Positions 26,329-35,586 of a stretch of 64,000 nucleotides of DNA are shown here, in pieces; position 1 is the stretch's first letter, and each line of letters opens with the position of its first letter. Origin of the DNA: UBA1351 sp964563505. Its GTDB lineage: Bacteria > Bacillota > Clostridia > Lachnospirales > Vallitaleaceae. The stretch is from positions 12,539 through 76,538 of the forward strand of contig CAZLXW010000012.1 in the NCBI GenBank assembly GCA_964563505.1, in the 5' to 3' direction. The notes under the pieces are model-generated. The model saw only the letters and a program-made list of their open reading frames with translations, made no database searches and had not been told where the DNA came from. A program made the translations under genes and the position numbers.

Positions 26329-27270
26329 CATGGCGCGAATATGTTTGATCACGTCAATTCCTACAATGATAATAACGATAACAAGCGTTATTCGAAAACT
26401 TATACGAAGAGAATTTCCAAGTTCAATATTTTCTCTTGCAAGGGTGTCCCGGAGCAATGGAAAATTCCACCAGCCTGGTGTCATAATGAGTTTAGCAAAG
26501 ATAATGACGCCAGCGATATCTAAGAGAATCGAGAAAATTCGAGTGAAAGTTTGCCATCTGCGTTTTAAAAGTAAATAGAGATTTAAGAGTAAGTTAAGAC
26601 CCAAGGTTATATTAATCCAAAGAAGAAAGGGTTTAAATACAGCCATATTTATAAAGGGCATCATCTCCTTATCGGTGAAGGAAATAATGACGGGTGGAGT
26701 TGGATGATTGAGAATAACAAGAGCAAAACAAATAAAGACAGATTCGAAAATGAGTTCGGATACGCTAATTTTTTGATGACGTTCAGGAGCTGTTTCAAGA
26801 AGGTCTAAAGACCAATCCTCATCAGTGTTTTCCGGCTCAGCGGGGGCATTATGCTGTATAATGACAAATATTAATGTAACAATACCTAAGGTGGACATAG
26901 CGGCTTGCCAAATACTCATGAGTGTACTATATAATACTTGAATGATATTGTCTGTGTTAGAAAGTGCAATCAAGTTAGCGAGGGTCAATCCGATTGCCAT
27001 ACCTATAAGAGTTATTTTTAGGACTAACCAGTAAGTATCAATATAGGCAGGACCAATAAGACACCTTGGAGAATTCATGTAAGCTTCAGCGACTTTCTTT
27101 GGGGGACCCATGGAACGAAAAGCTTGTTCGTACTCCTCATTCGAGTAGTCTTTTTTTCCAAAATTCTCTTCCAAATAGTCATATAAATTGGCTTCTATTT
27201 CTTGTAAAATCTCATCCCTTTGTTTGGATGAAAGATATTTTCCGATTGTATATAAATAACTTGATATCAT
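26314..27270 (-). CDS. HAAS-domain membrane protein, partner of PadR regulator
   Basis: The start at 27270 is chosen because AGGAGG lies six bases before it and the ATGA overlaps the regulator gene. Residues 1-75 form a HAAS/DUF1700-like domain (YLSSKQRDEILQEIEANLYDYLEE, then FRSMGPPKKVAEAYM). About six hydrophobic segments follow with a charged cytosolic loop. PadR-linked proteins of this kind are thought to work in membrane signalling or transport control, with no defined biochemistry. Confidence 0.7.
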   Translation of the reverse strand: MISSYLYTIGKYLSSKQRDEILQEIEANLYDYLEENFGKKDYSNEEYEQAFRSMGPPKKVAEAYMNSPRCLIGPAYIDTYWLVLKITLIGMAIGLTLANLIALSNTDNIIQVLYSTLMSIWQAAMSTLGIVTLIFVIIQHNAPAEPENTDEDWSLDLLETAPERHQKISVSELIFESVFICFALVILNHPTPPVIISFTDKEMMPFINMAVFKPFLLWINITLGLNLLLNLYLLLKRRWQTFTRIFSILLDIAGVIIFAKLIMTPGWWNFPLLRDTLARENIELGNSLRISFRITLVIVIIIVGIDVIKHIRAMLLEK

Positions 27271-27608
27271 TTCATACCTCCTATAAGTTTTGACATGGTG
27301 GCATTCAGTGAATGCCATTCTTTTGTGAGAAGATCTCGGATGCTTTTCCCCTGTTCACTAATTTGATAATAACGTCTTGGTCGGTTATCTTCAACTTGCC
27401 AGACCGACTCCAGAAGCTCCTGTTTTTCAAGTCGTCGAAGGAGGGGGTAAAGTGTATTTTGCTCAATGGCGAGTCCTTGGTCATTTAATGCTTGGATCAG
27501 TGAATATCCATATTGCGGTTTATCCATTTGGGTAAGAACGGCTAAAACAAGGGTGCCTCGTTTCATCTCTTGCTGTATATTTATAAGTGTTTTATTCGCT
27601 TCATCCAT
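27267..27608 (-). CDS. PadR-family transcriptional regulator
   Basis: This 113-residue PadR protein has the winged helix with GTLVLAVLTQMDKPQYGYSL, EQNTLYPLLRRLEKQELL and RRYYQISEQGK, and a short C-terminal dimer helix, so it is subfamily s2. It overlaps the membrane protein gene by four bases. A 14-bp palindrome sits on its own promoter, which fits autorepression relieved by an envelope-active compound, as for LadR-type regulators. Confidence 0.88.
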   Translation of the reverse strand: MDEANKTLINIQQEMKRGTLVLAVLTQMDKPQYGYSLIQALNDQGLAIEQNTLYPLLRRLEKQELLESVWQVEDNRPRRYYQISEQGKSIRDLLTKEWHSLNATMSKLIGGMK

Positions 27609-27624
27609 ATTATCACCTCTTAAT

Positions 27625-27657
27625 TACATTATAATGTATGTCGAACAGTAATGTCAA
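27625..27657 (-). promoter_or_regulatory. PadR promoter with palindromic operator
   Basis: On the minus strand TTGACA (27657-27652) and TATAAT (27633-27628) are spaced by 18 bases. The perfect palindrome TACATTATAATGTA (27625-27638) covers the -10. Its ATGT/ACAT ends match the half-site composition of PadR operators, although the usual order is ATGT-N8-ACAT. Confidence 0.6.
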
Positions 27658-27768
27658 TAAAAACTATTTTGTTTATATAAAAATGTGATAAAATGAAGAC
27701 AGTATTGATACGCAAAGGAATTATTCGTATTTTTCAAATTAATCTTTGATATAAAGAGGAGGGAAACG

Positions 27769-28818
27769 ATGATTAAAGCGAAACGACTAAAAAAAGGTGA
27801 TCGAATTGCACTGGTGAGTCTATCATGGGGAGGCATAGGTGATGAGGAATTCATCCACAAATATCATATAGCAAAAGAACGCCTTGAAAAAGAGTTTGGC
27901 CTAGAGGTCGTTCCGATGCCACATGCATTAAAGGGCAGTGACTTTGTAGCAAAGCACCCTGAACTTCGAGCCAAAGATTTGATGGACGCGTTTGAAGACC
28001 CATTGATTTCAGCGATTTTTTGTGCTATTGGCGGTGATGATACCATTCGAACACTTCCATATATTGATTTAGAGATTATAAAAAATAATCCGAAAATTTT
28101 CATGGGATATTCAGATACAACGATTAATCATTTCATGATGTATAAAGCCGGACTAGTATCCTTTTATGGTCCAAGTCTTATGTGTGAATTTGGTGAATAT
28201 GTATCCATGTTTGAATATACAAAAGTAGCCGTGATAGATGTCTTGTTTAAGGAAACACAAGGCTATAAGATTTTGCCTAGTCCGGAGTGGTCTAATGAAT
28301 TTATCCCTTGGAGCGAAGAAAACACGATGAAAAAAAAGAGGCTTATTCCCGATCAGCACGGATATGAGTTGCTTCAAGGCCAAGGTAAGGCAGTGGGGCA
28401 TTTGTTAGGTGGATGTTTGGATGTGTTTATGATGTGTATAGGAACAAAGATATGGCCAGCATTGAATGAATGGAAAGAAGCTATTCTTTTCATTGAAAGC
28501 AGTGAAGATAAGCCATCCCCTGATTTTGTCAAGTGGACATTTCGCAATCTTGCCGCACAAGGTATATTGAAGGTACTTCATGGGATTATTGTTGGTAAGC
28601 CTCAGGATGAAACATACTACGATGAATATAAAGAGGCCATTATGCAAATAGTACGAGAAGAAGAAGGTTTAAGGCAACTCCCCATTTTATACAATGTAAA
28701 CATTGGACATGCATCACCCATAGGAATTCTGCCATATGGAATTAAGGCGGAATTAGATTGTGACAAAAAAACAATCACATTTGTAGAAAGTGCAACAAAT
28801 TTTTCTCGAAATAAATAA
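27769..28818 (+). CDS. S66-family LD-carboxypeptidase / MccF-like serine peptidase
   Basis: The 349-residue protein has the S66 hallmarks: nucleophile Ser in MGYSDTTINHF near residue 108, catalytic Glu in ILFIESSEDKPSP near residue 243, and His in NIGHASPIGILPYG near residue 310. It opens with LKKGDRIALVSLSWGG. Family members cleave the L,D bond of tetrapeptide peptidoglycan fragments (LdcA) or inactivate microcin C-like peptide-nucleotides (MccF). Absence of a signal peptide fits cytosolic muropeptide recycling or self-immunity. It diverges from the PadR gene. Confidence 0.85.
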   Translation: MIKAKRLKKGDRIALVSLSWGGIGDEEFIHKYHIAKERLEKEFGLEVVPMPHALKGSDFVAKHPELRAKDLMDAFEDPLISAIFCAIGGDDTIRTLPYIDLEIIKNNPKIFMGYSDTTINHFMMYKAGLVSFYGPSLMCEFGEYVSMFEYTKVAVIDVLFKETQGYKILPSPEWSNEFIPWSEENTMKKKRLIPDQHGYELLQGQGKAVGHLLGGCLDVFMMCIGTKIWPALNEWKEAILFIESSEDKPSPDFVKWTFRNLAAQGILKVLHGIIVGKPQDETYYDEYKEAIMQIVREEEGLRQLPILYNVNIGHASPIGILPYGIKAELDCDKKTITFVESATNFSRNK

Positions 28819-28852
28819 ATAAAAATGAAAAACCAACAAAAAAGTGTACAAA

Positions 28853-28940
28853 ACATCTAAAAATTTAATATACTCTAGATAGAGGTCCATTTATAATAAA
28901 GAAGAATTTACAAATTCTTAATGGCGCCGAAATTTGTGAA
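28853..28940 (+). promoter_or_regulatory. Promoter-leader cassette, copy 1 (GPH transporter gene)
   Basis: A conserved upstream block (ATCTAAAAATTTAATAT from 28855) starts 37 bases before TATAAT (28892-28897), with no good -35. Downstream, in the transcribed region, TTTACA (28907) and TGTGAA (28935-28940) flank a dyad around GGCGCC (28923-28928). The same order and near-identical sequence occur at 31846-31940. An activator binding the upstream block and either an operator or an RNA hairpin at GGCGCC are the likely parts. Confidence 0.65.
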
Positions 28941-29006
28941 TTGATGTTAATTACATTCAATAGTGTAATGGCGAAACAGTCTAATAAATATTGATGGAGG
29001 TTTTTC

Positions 29007-30473
29007 ATGGAAAATCAAAAAAATGATATTGAATATAATGTTGCAAAAATGTGGCAAATAATGGGGTTTCCTTTAAACAATGTAGCTACAAATTTATTTA
29101 TGATATTAATGACGTTTGTTAGCTATCTAGCAGTTGGAGGTTATGGTATCTTAGTCGGTGTAGCTGCGATAACAATCACTGCATCACGTATCTTTGACGG
29201 ATTTACTGATCCGTTAATAGGTGTCATTATCGACAAAACAGATACGAAGTTTGGTAAATTTAGAGTCATTATGTTAATTGGATATTTATTAACAGCAGCG
29301 GCTCTTTTGGGAATGTTCTTTTGGGGAATTGGAAGTGGATTAATAACATTTATTTTATTATATGCGATTTATATTATTGGATATACGTTTCAGACGAGTG
29401 TTACCAGAGCAGCCCAAGCCTGTTTGACGAATCATCCAAAGCAGAGACCCTTATCGGCACGATTTAACGCAATATACTCAACTGTTGTAGGGGTAGCACT
29501 AAGTTTTTATGCTTCTAATTATCTAGTTCCAAAACATGGAGGACTTAATGTACCTGCACTACAAGAAATGAGTTTAACAATTATTTTAATTAGTGGTGTT
29601 TTCACCTTTATTGCGATTATGAGTATATGGGATAAAGATATACCAATGTATACATCATCCGTAGTGGGAAATGTTGTTGGAATCAAAGATATTTTTAAAG
29701 TTCTAAAAGGAAATCGAGCCATACAATGTCTAGTTATAGCTGCATCAACGGATAAATTAGCAATGCAATCAGCCAGTAATTCGGCAATAAATATTATGGT
29801 GTTTGGTATTATTATGGGTAACTACGCCCTATATGGTCGCTTAAATTTAATTACATTAGTTCCTTCTATTCTGGTAATTTTATTTGGTACTAAAATCGCC
29901 GGAAAAATTGGTAATAAAAAAGGTTTGGTTAAAATAACTAAATTATCTATTGTATTTGCCGGTGTTATATTAGCGATTTTCTTGGTATTTGATCCAACGC
30001 AAATTGGTACAGGTATCTTGCCGACAGGGATATTTTTATTAGCATACAGTATTTATGTTGGTTTAAGAAATCTATGTGCAAACTTTGTTTTTCCGATGAT
30101 TGCAGATTGTACAGATTATGAACTATATCGAACGGGAAAAAATGTTCCGGGTATCATGGGAAGTATATTTTCGTTTATAGATAAACTTGTTTCTTCCTTA
30201 TCTGCATCCGTTGTTGGTTTTGCAATTGCAGCCATTGGCTATAGAGAGGTTATGCCACAAGTAGGCGAAGCTTCATCGCCTCAAATTTTTGCAGTGGCCA
30301 TGCTATTATTTTTAGGAATGCCTGTATTTGGATGGGTAGCTACTCTAATAGCTATGAAATTCTATCCTCTTGATGATGAAAAAATGAAAGAAATTCAAGA
30401 AACGCTAGAACAAAAACGAAAAGAAAATAAAGAAATGGAACAGAGTGTATCTGAAATTAAATGTGCTCTATAA
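29007..30473 (+). CDS. GPH-family glycoside/uronide:cation symporter
   Basis: This 488-residue, twelve-segment transporter has the glycoside-pentoside-hexuronide signature DGFTDPLIGVIIDKTDTKFG near residues 68-87. Relatives import lactose, melibiose, xylosides or glucuronides with Na+ or H+. The shared promoter cassette with the MFS/GH2 operon and the uronide enzymes downstream make a glucuronide or xyloside substrate plausible. A charged C-terminal tail may be regulatory. It is a single-gene unit ended by a terminator. Confidence 0.85.
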   Translation: MENQKNDIEYNVAKMWQIMGFPLNNVATNLFMILMTFVSYLAVGGYGILVGVAAITITASRIFDGFTDPLIGVIIDKTDTKFGKFRVIMLIGYLLTAAALLGMFFWGIGSGLITFILLYAIYIIGYTFQTSVTRAAQACLTNHPKQRPLSARFNAIYSTVVGVALSFYASNYLVPKHGGLNVPALQEMSLTIILISGVFTFIAIMSIWDKDIPMYTSSVVGNVVGIKDIFKVLKGNRAIQCLVIAASTDKLAMQSASNSAINIMVFGIIMGNYALYGRLNLITLVPSILVILFGTKIAGKIGNKKGLVKITKLSIVFAGVILAIFLVFDPTQIGTGILPTGIFLLAYSIYVGLRNLCANFVFPMIADCTDYELYRTGKNVPGIMGSIFSFIDKLVSSLSASVVGFAIAAIGYREVMPQVGEASSPQIFAVAMLLFLGMPVFGWVATLIAMKFYPLDDEKMKEIQETLEQKRKENKEMEQSVSEIKCAL

Positions 30474-30489
30474 AATGATTCTTTAAAGA

Positions 30490-30530
30490 AAAGGAGTTGT
30501 CCCAGAATAAAATCTGAGATAGCTCCTTTA
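30490..30530. terminator. Bidirectional terminator between GPH and AraC genes
   Basis: Bases 30490-30506 (AAAGGAGTTGTCCCAGA) pair with 30513-30529 (TCTGAGATAGCTCCTTT) over 17 positions, with one mismatch and two G-U pairs on the plus-strand RNA. The hairpin lies between convergent stop codons. Confidence 0.8.
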
Positions 30531-30538
30531 TTGAACGA

Positions 30539-31768
30539 TTATGAAGAGGGAGAAGAATCTCGGTATTCAGTAGGTGGTAATCCTGCAATGGAAGAAAAAA
30601 GTTCCGAAAAATAGCTCCTTGAACCAAAATTTAATTGATCACTGATTTCCTGAATACTTAGATCAGTTGTTCTTAAAAGGTGTTTAGCACGATCTATTTT
30701 TGCCATATTGATATATTGTTTAACGCTGATTCCAACTTCACTTTTGAATTTTCGGCTTAAATAATATTCAGAGTAACCAACTATATTCGATAAAATAGGA
30801 AGTGTTAGCTTTTCTTCAATATGCATGTCAATGTAATCACAACAAGTTTGAATTTGTTTTGAGCGATTCGGATAAGAGCGGATTTTTTTGACCGATTGGA
30901 CAAAATCTTCAAACATTGCATGGTTGATAGCTTGAGCTTCACCTAGAGTTTTGCATTCATATAAGCTTTGTTGATAAGTAACATCTATAGAATAAGCAGT
31001 TTCAGGTGAAAGGCCACCTTCTATTGCAGCTCTAGAACATAGAGTGATAAAGGAACTCACACTTAGCTTGGCTCTTTCTAAAAGAGAGTGTGTATGTACC
31101 CCTATTCCTTTTCCGGTAGAAAGGACACGCTCAAAATCTTCTTTATAATCAGAGTTTCCGTCTTTAATGTATTGAAGAAGAATTTGTTCATTCGCCCAGC
31201 TATTTGAATAATCTTTATTGGAGGTTTGATAATTATATATGTTAGTATCTTTTGGTGAAGAATGACTTCTTTGTATATAGATATCGCTACGATTACGCTT
31301 TTTTTCATTAATACAAAAATCAAGCATTAAGGTATAAGGTAAAAAATTAATGGTAGACGAAAGTGGAAGACGCGTAAAAAGATTTAGGAATTTTGTTTTG
31401 TGATTGATAGGTAAAGTCGTATGACTTATTTCAGAACGAGCTTTTTGTATGGATGTTTCAACACTGCGAACAGGTCCTACTACATAGGATCTTATAAGTT
31501 TATTTTCTTTTATTTCAAAAGAGGCAAACCACATTATTCCTAATTCAGAAACAAGGACTAAGGGTTTTTCGTGCATCTGAGCATATTCGTTCATATATGA
31601 TTTGCAACCGGAAATTTCAAAAAGAATTTGTAATGTTTCATGTGGGCAATCAGCTTCTAGAAGAAGACCTTCACAATCATATGTCCAAAAGTAATAAGTT
31701 CCGGTAGCATTTAAAATCTTTTTGAAGATGGATAAATTATTTTGAAGGGTAGGGTAATCGATTGACAT
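30539..31768 (-). CDS. AraC-family regulator of the GPH/MFS-GH2 regulon
   Basis: The 409-residue protein carries a long N-terminal sensor region with a PocR/GAF-like start (residues 10-120, including ATGTYYFWTYDCEGLLLEAD). The C-terminal AraC domain at about 305-405 shows LPILSNIVGYSEYYLSRKFK and IQEISDQLNFGSRSYFSELF. It sits between the two transcription units that share the conserved promoter cassette and is divergent from one of them, so it is the leading candidate to bind it. Confidence 0.82.
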   Translation of the reverse strand: MSIDYPTLQNNLSIFKKILNATGTYYFWTYDCEGLLLEADCPHETLQILFEISGCKSYMNEYAQMHEKPLVLVSELGIMWFASFEIKENKLIRSYVVGPVRSVETSIQKARSEISHTTLPINHKTKFLNLFTRLPLSSTINFLPYTLMLDFCINEKKRNRSDIYIQRSHSSPKDTNIYNYQTSNKDYSNSWANEQILLQYIKDGNSDYKEDFERVLSTGKGIGVHTHSLLERAKLSVSSFITLCSRAAIEGGLSPETAYSIDVTYQQSLYECKTLGEAQAINHAMFEDFVQSVKKIRSYPNRSKQIQTCCDYIDMHIEEKLTLPILSNIVGYSEYYLSRKFKSEVGISVKQYINMAKIDRAKHLLRTTDLSIQEISDQLNFGSRSYFSELFSSIAGLPPTEYRDSSPSS

Positions 31769-31845
31769 ATTAAAAATCTCCTTCCTATAAAATAGAATGC
31801 ATTATACTTTAATTTTATACGAATTTAAACAAAAAAACAAACAAA

Positions 31846-31940
31846 ATATCTAAAAATTTAATATGAACTAAATAGGGACCCGTTTATAATAAGAATAAGT
31901 TTACAGATTGTTTTAACGGCGCCGATTAAAACTGTGTAAA
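31846..31940 (+). promoter_or_regulatory. Promoter-leader cassette, copy 2 (MFS/GH2 operon)
   Basis: The block ATATCTAAAAATTTAATAT (31846-31864) begins 39 bases before TATAAT (31885-31890), as in copy 1 (28853 to 28892). Downstream TTTACA (31900-31905) and TGTAAA (31935-31940) flank TTTTAA-CGGCGCCGA-TTAAAA, an extended dyad centred on GGCGCC (31918-31923). The dyad is longer and better paired than in copy 1. The region also holds the divergent AraC gene start. Confidence 0.65.
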
Positions 31941-31980
31941 TTCATGACTATTTAACGTATATTGAATAGAGGTAAAAAAA

Positions 31981-33357
31981 ATGAATAACAAGAAAATAAA
32001 TATAATATTTGTAATAATATTATCTGCGAGTATTTTAGGAACATTTTTGCAGACAGCAATGAGTGTGACCCTTCCTGCGATAATAAAAGATTTGGGAATT
32101 ACTGCCAGTACGGCTCAATGGATTACAAGTGGGAGTTTTCTTGCAGTAGGAGTCATGACACCCGCTACAGCGTATTTACTTAAACGATTTTCAACCAAAA
32201 AATTATTTGTTGTATCGATGCTTCTGTTAACACTTGGACTTGGGCTTAATTCGTTTTCTTTGAATTTTCCGATGTTGATGCTTGGAAGAGTGATTCAGTC
32301 AATTGGAACAGGGGTTATTGTTGCAATGACGCAAGTTTTTATTTTTACTGTTTATCCGGAAAACAAACGTGGAACAATGATGGGAGTTTATGGATTAGCA
32401 ATCGGTGGGGCGCCGATTATTGCACCGACTTTAGCTGGTGTTATCGTGGATGGACTGAGTTGGTATTATGTTTTTAGAATCACATTTGTTGTGGCCATTG
32501 CAATTTTAATTGTGGGTGCATTCTTTTTTGAAGATTTATTACCAACAATCAAAGAAACTTTTGATGTGGTTTCCATGATGATGTGTTCATTTGGCCTCGT
32601 AGGGTTATTGCTAGGCGTTGGGAATTTCATAAGTTATCCCTTCATTAGCTTTAACGTTGCTTTTCCACTAGGCATTGGCCTTGTAAGTATGAGTTTATTT
32701 ATAATGCGGCAGTTAAATGCAAAAAAACCTTTCTTGGATTTACGTTTATTTCAAAATCGAGAGTTTAGTCTAGGGGTCATGTGTACAATGTTATTGTATG
32801 CAGGTATGCTAGGAGCTGCAGTAATCATCCCACTTTACATTCAAACAGTTAGAGGGATGTCTGCGATGGCATCAGGATTGGTGACACTGCCCGGATCCAT
32901 TCTAATGATGATTATTAATCCCATGGCAGGTAAAATCTATGATAAATTTGGAATTAGAAAAGTATTTGTTTCAGGAAGTATCGTTATGGTTTTTGGATGT
33001 ATTGGCTTATCCTTATTAACCAGTCAAACACCTGTATCTTTTCTTGTTCTTGTGTTTGCGTTTAGGCAGGTAGCGATTGGATGCATGCTTATGCCCATAT
33101 CAACATGGACACTGAGTACCATTAGAAAACAGTCGACGGCAGATGGTACAGCAATTGCAACCACATTAAGAACAATTTCAGGTTCTGTAGGAACAGCCGT
33201 TTTTGTATCCCTAATGTCTGCAGTTGCCGCATCCAATACAATGATGGCAGGTGTAAAGGTATCATTTAGCGCAGTTACAATTGTTGCTATAATTCAATTA
33301 TTCATAGCAGTTATTTTCGTAGGGAACAAAAAAAATAAAACTATAGTATATGTATAA
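31981..33357 (+). CDS. MFS transporter, DHA2 (EmrB/QacA-like)
   Basis: The 458-residue protein begins with TM1 and the ITASTAQWITSGSFLAVGV motif typical of DHA2 drug:H+ antiporters. It shows about fourteen hydrophobic segments. The antiporter motif C region reads GVYGLAIGGAPIIAPTLAGV near residue 137. Such proteins usually export drugs, but its place before a GH2 glycosidase gene, 12 bases away, and its sugar-type promoter suggest glycoside or aglycone transport. Confidence 0.82.
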   Translation: MNNKKINIIFVIILSASILGTFLQTAMSVTLPAIIKDLGITASTAQWITSGSFLAVGVMTPATAYLLKRFSTKKLFVVSMLLLTLGLGLNSFSLNFPMLMLGRVIQSIGTGVIVAMTQVFIFTVYPENKRGTMMGVYGLAIGGAPIIAPTLAGVIVDGLSWYYVFRITFVVAIAILIVGAFFFEDLLPTIKETFDVVSMMMCSFGLVGLLLGVGNFISYPFISFNVAFPLGIGLVSMSLFIMRQLNAKKPFLDLRLFQNREFSLGVMCTMLLYAGMLGAAVIIPLYIQTVRGMSAMASGLVTLPGSILMMIINPMAGKIYDKFGIRKVFVSGSIVMVFGCIGLSLLTSQTPVSFLVLVFAFRQVAIGCMLMPISTWTLSTIRKQSTADGTAIATTLRTISGSVGTAVFVSLMSAVAASNTMMAGVKVSFSAVTIVAIIQLFIAVIFVGNKKNKTIVYV

Positions 33358-33369
33358 AGGAGTAGAATC

Positions 33370-35577
33370 ATGAGAAAAGTAGTGTGTATAAATAAAGATT
33401 GGAAATTTGTAAAAGAAAATGTAGGTGTTCAGGGTCTAGATAAAACGCAAGGGCTAAAAGTAGATATTCCACATACATGGAATGCCAAAGATGGACAAGA
33501 TGGTGGAAATGACTATTACCGAGGTACATGCTGGTACATAAAAGAATTCGAACGACCTGAAATGAATGAAGACGGTGAAGTGTGGCTAGAGTTTCGTGGT
33601 GTTGCTATGATAGCTGAAGTTTATATGAACGGACAAAAATTAGCGCGTCACGAAGGCGGATACTCCACATTTCGTGTTAATATTACTGAGGTTTTACAAG
33701 AAAAAAATCAACTAGTCGTGTCAGCAGATAATGAAAAAAATGACAAGGTATATCCTCAAAAAGCGGATTTCACTTTTTATGGTGGAATATATAGAGATAT
33801 ATACTTAATCACGGTACCATCTGCCCACTTTGATTTAAGCTTTGCAGGGGGACCGGGAATAAAAGTAACACCAAAAGTCAAAGAAAATGCTGCTGATATA
33901 AGCGTTGAAACATGGATTCAAGGAGATGCTGAAAGTGTTACTTATGAACTATGTGGAGAAAAACAAGTCGCTGAAGTTCAAAACGGCTACGCAAAAACGA
34001 TTTTCAGAATTGAAGATGTTCATTTATGGGACGGATTAAAGGACCCTTATCTTTATACAGTGACAGCTAGTCTTAATAATGGTGATAAAGTCGAAGCAAA
34101 ATTCGGATGTAGAACATTCGAATTCAATCCTGAGAAAGGATTTATACTCAATGGAAGGTCCTATCCACTATGTGGAGCGGCGCGTCATCAAGATCGAGAA
34201 GGTGTAGGCTATGCCATTACAAAAGAAATGATGGATGAAGATATGGATATTATGCTTGAAATGGGCGCCAATACTATCCGACTAGCGCATTATCAGCATG
34301 ATCAATATTTTTACGATCTTTGTGATCAAAAGGGTATGATTACTTGGGTAGAGATTCCATATATCACTGAACATATGCCTACAGCACGAGAAAATACAAT
34401 AAGTCAGATGACAGAATTGCTGGCTCAGAATTACAATCATCCTTCAATTGTATGTTGGGGACTTTCCAATGAAATAACAGCTGCTGGAGGTGTTAATGAA
34501 GACTTAATAGAAAACCATCAAATATTGAATGATCTTTGCCATAAAATGGATGCTACCCGACCTACAGTAATGGCTCATGCCTTTATGCTAGAACCCAAGG
34601 AAGATTTGGTTAAATTGCCGGATATTTGTTCCTATAATTTATATTATGGATGGTACCTTGGTGAATTAGAAGCAAATGATCAATTCTTTGATCAACTCCA
34701 CCAGAATTACCCAAATGCAGTCGTTGGCCTCTCAGAATATGGAGCAGATGCTAATCCGGCTTATCAGAACTCTAATCCTGAACGTGGGGACTGGTCTGAA
34801 ACATACCAAGCAGTTTATCATGAGCACATGCTTAATATGTGGGCAAAGAGACCCTATATCTGGGCCATGCATTGTTGGAATATGTTTGACTTTGGTGCGG
34901 ACGGCCGTGAAGAAGGCGGAAAACCGGGCCAAAACCAAAAAGGGTTAGTGACATTTGATCGTAAAACGTATAAAGATGCATTTTACATATATAAAGCATA
35001 TTTGTCAGCAGACCCATTTGTCCATTTATGTGGACGTAGATATATTGAACGATGTGAAGAAAACACAGAGATTAAAGTTTACTCAAACTTAAACGAAGTC
35101 GAACTAAGTATAGATGGAAAGGTTTTTGAGGTGAAAAAAGGAGACAAAGTGTTTAAGTTCCAAGTTCCATTGAATGGCGAACATACGATTGTAGCTAAAT
35201 CAGGAAATTTTTCGGATACGATTCATATTAAAAAAGTAAATTCACCAAACAGCCAATATAAAGTTGAAGGTGGCGAAGTTGTGAATTGGTTTGATAAACC
35301 CGAAGAACTAGAACGTGAAGGCTATTTTTCGATTTTGAACTCTATGGAAGAGATTAAGAAAAATCCTCAAGGTGCGGCACTAATTGCTAAGACAATGGCT
35401 AAAGTTAGAGAATCTTATGGCGATGTGGCAAGAGGCGTATATATACCTGACTCTGTACAAAAATTAATGGATCAATCTCCACTTCAAAAAATATTAAAAC
35501 AAGCAGGTAAAGCTGTTAGTCCAAGCATGGTTAAAGAACTGAATCATGAATTAAATCAGATAAAAATAGAAAATTAA
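33370..35577 (+). CDS. GH2 glycosidase (beta-galactosidase/beta-glucuronidase type)
   Basis: The 735-residue protein has a jelly-roll, an Ig-like domain and a TIM barrel with acid/base Glu368 (CWGLSNEITAAGG) and nucleophile Glu456 (VVGLSEYGADAN). A further Ig-like domain spans about residues 560-625. A helical C-terminal tail of about 110 residues follows (from about 630, including MAKVRESYGDVARGVYIPDS), which standard GH2 enzymes lack. There is no signal peptide. Specificity is open; neighbouring uronide genes favour a glucuronidase-like or xyloside-related role. Confidence 0.85.
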   Translation: MRKVVCINKDWKFVKENVGVQGLDKTQGLKVDIPHTWNAKDGQDGGNDYYRGTCWYIKEFERPEMNEDGEVWLEFRGVAMIAEVYMNGQKLARHEGGYSTFRVNITEVLQEKNQLVVSADNEKNDKVYPQKADFTFYGGIYRDIYLITVPSAHFDLSFAGGPGIKVTPKVKENAADISVETWIQGDAESVTYELCGEKQVAEVQNGYAKTIFRIEDVHLWDGLKDPYLYTVTASLNNGDKVEAKFGCRTFEFNPEKGFILNGRSYPLCGAARHQDREGVGYAITKEMMDEDMDIMLEMGANTIRLAHYQHDQYFYDLCDQKGMITWVEIPYITEHMPTARENTISQMTELLAQNYNHPSIVCWGLSNEITAAGGVNEDLIENHQILNDLCHKMDATRPTVMAHAFMLEPKEDLVKLPDICSYNLYYGWYLGELEANDQFFDQLHQNYPNAVVGLSEYGADANPAYQNSNPERGDWSETYQAVYHEHMLNMWAKRPYIWAMHCWNMFDFGADGREEGGKPGQNQKGLVTFDRKTYKDAFYIYKAYLSADPFVHLCGRRYIERCEENTEIKVYSNLNEVELSIDGKVFEVKKGDKVFKFQVPLNGEHTIVAKSGNFSDTIHIKKVNSPNSQYKVEGGEVVNWFDKPEELEREGYFSILNSMEEIKKNPQGAALIAKTMAKVRESYGDVARGVYIPDSVQKLMDQSPLQKILKQAGKAVSPSMVKELNHELNQIKIEN

Positions 35578-35586
35578 CTTTTGGAT

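Noticed and set aside
28907..28940. Known riboswitch class in the GPH leader
   Set aside because: The leader is short, and apart from the GGCGCC dyad I see no core motifs of established riboswitches.
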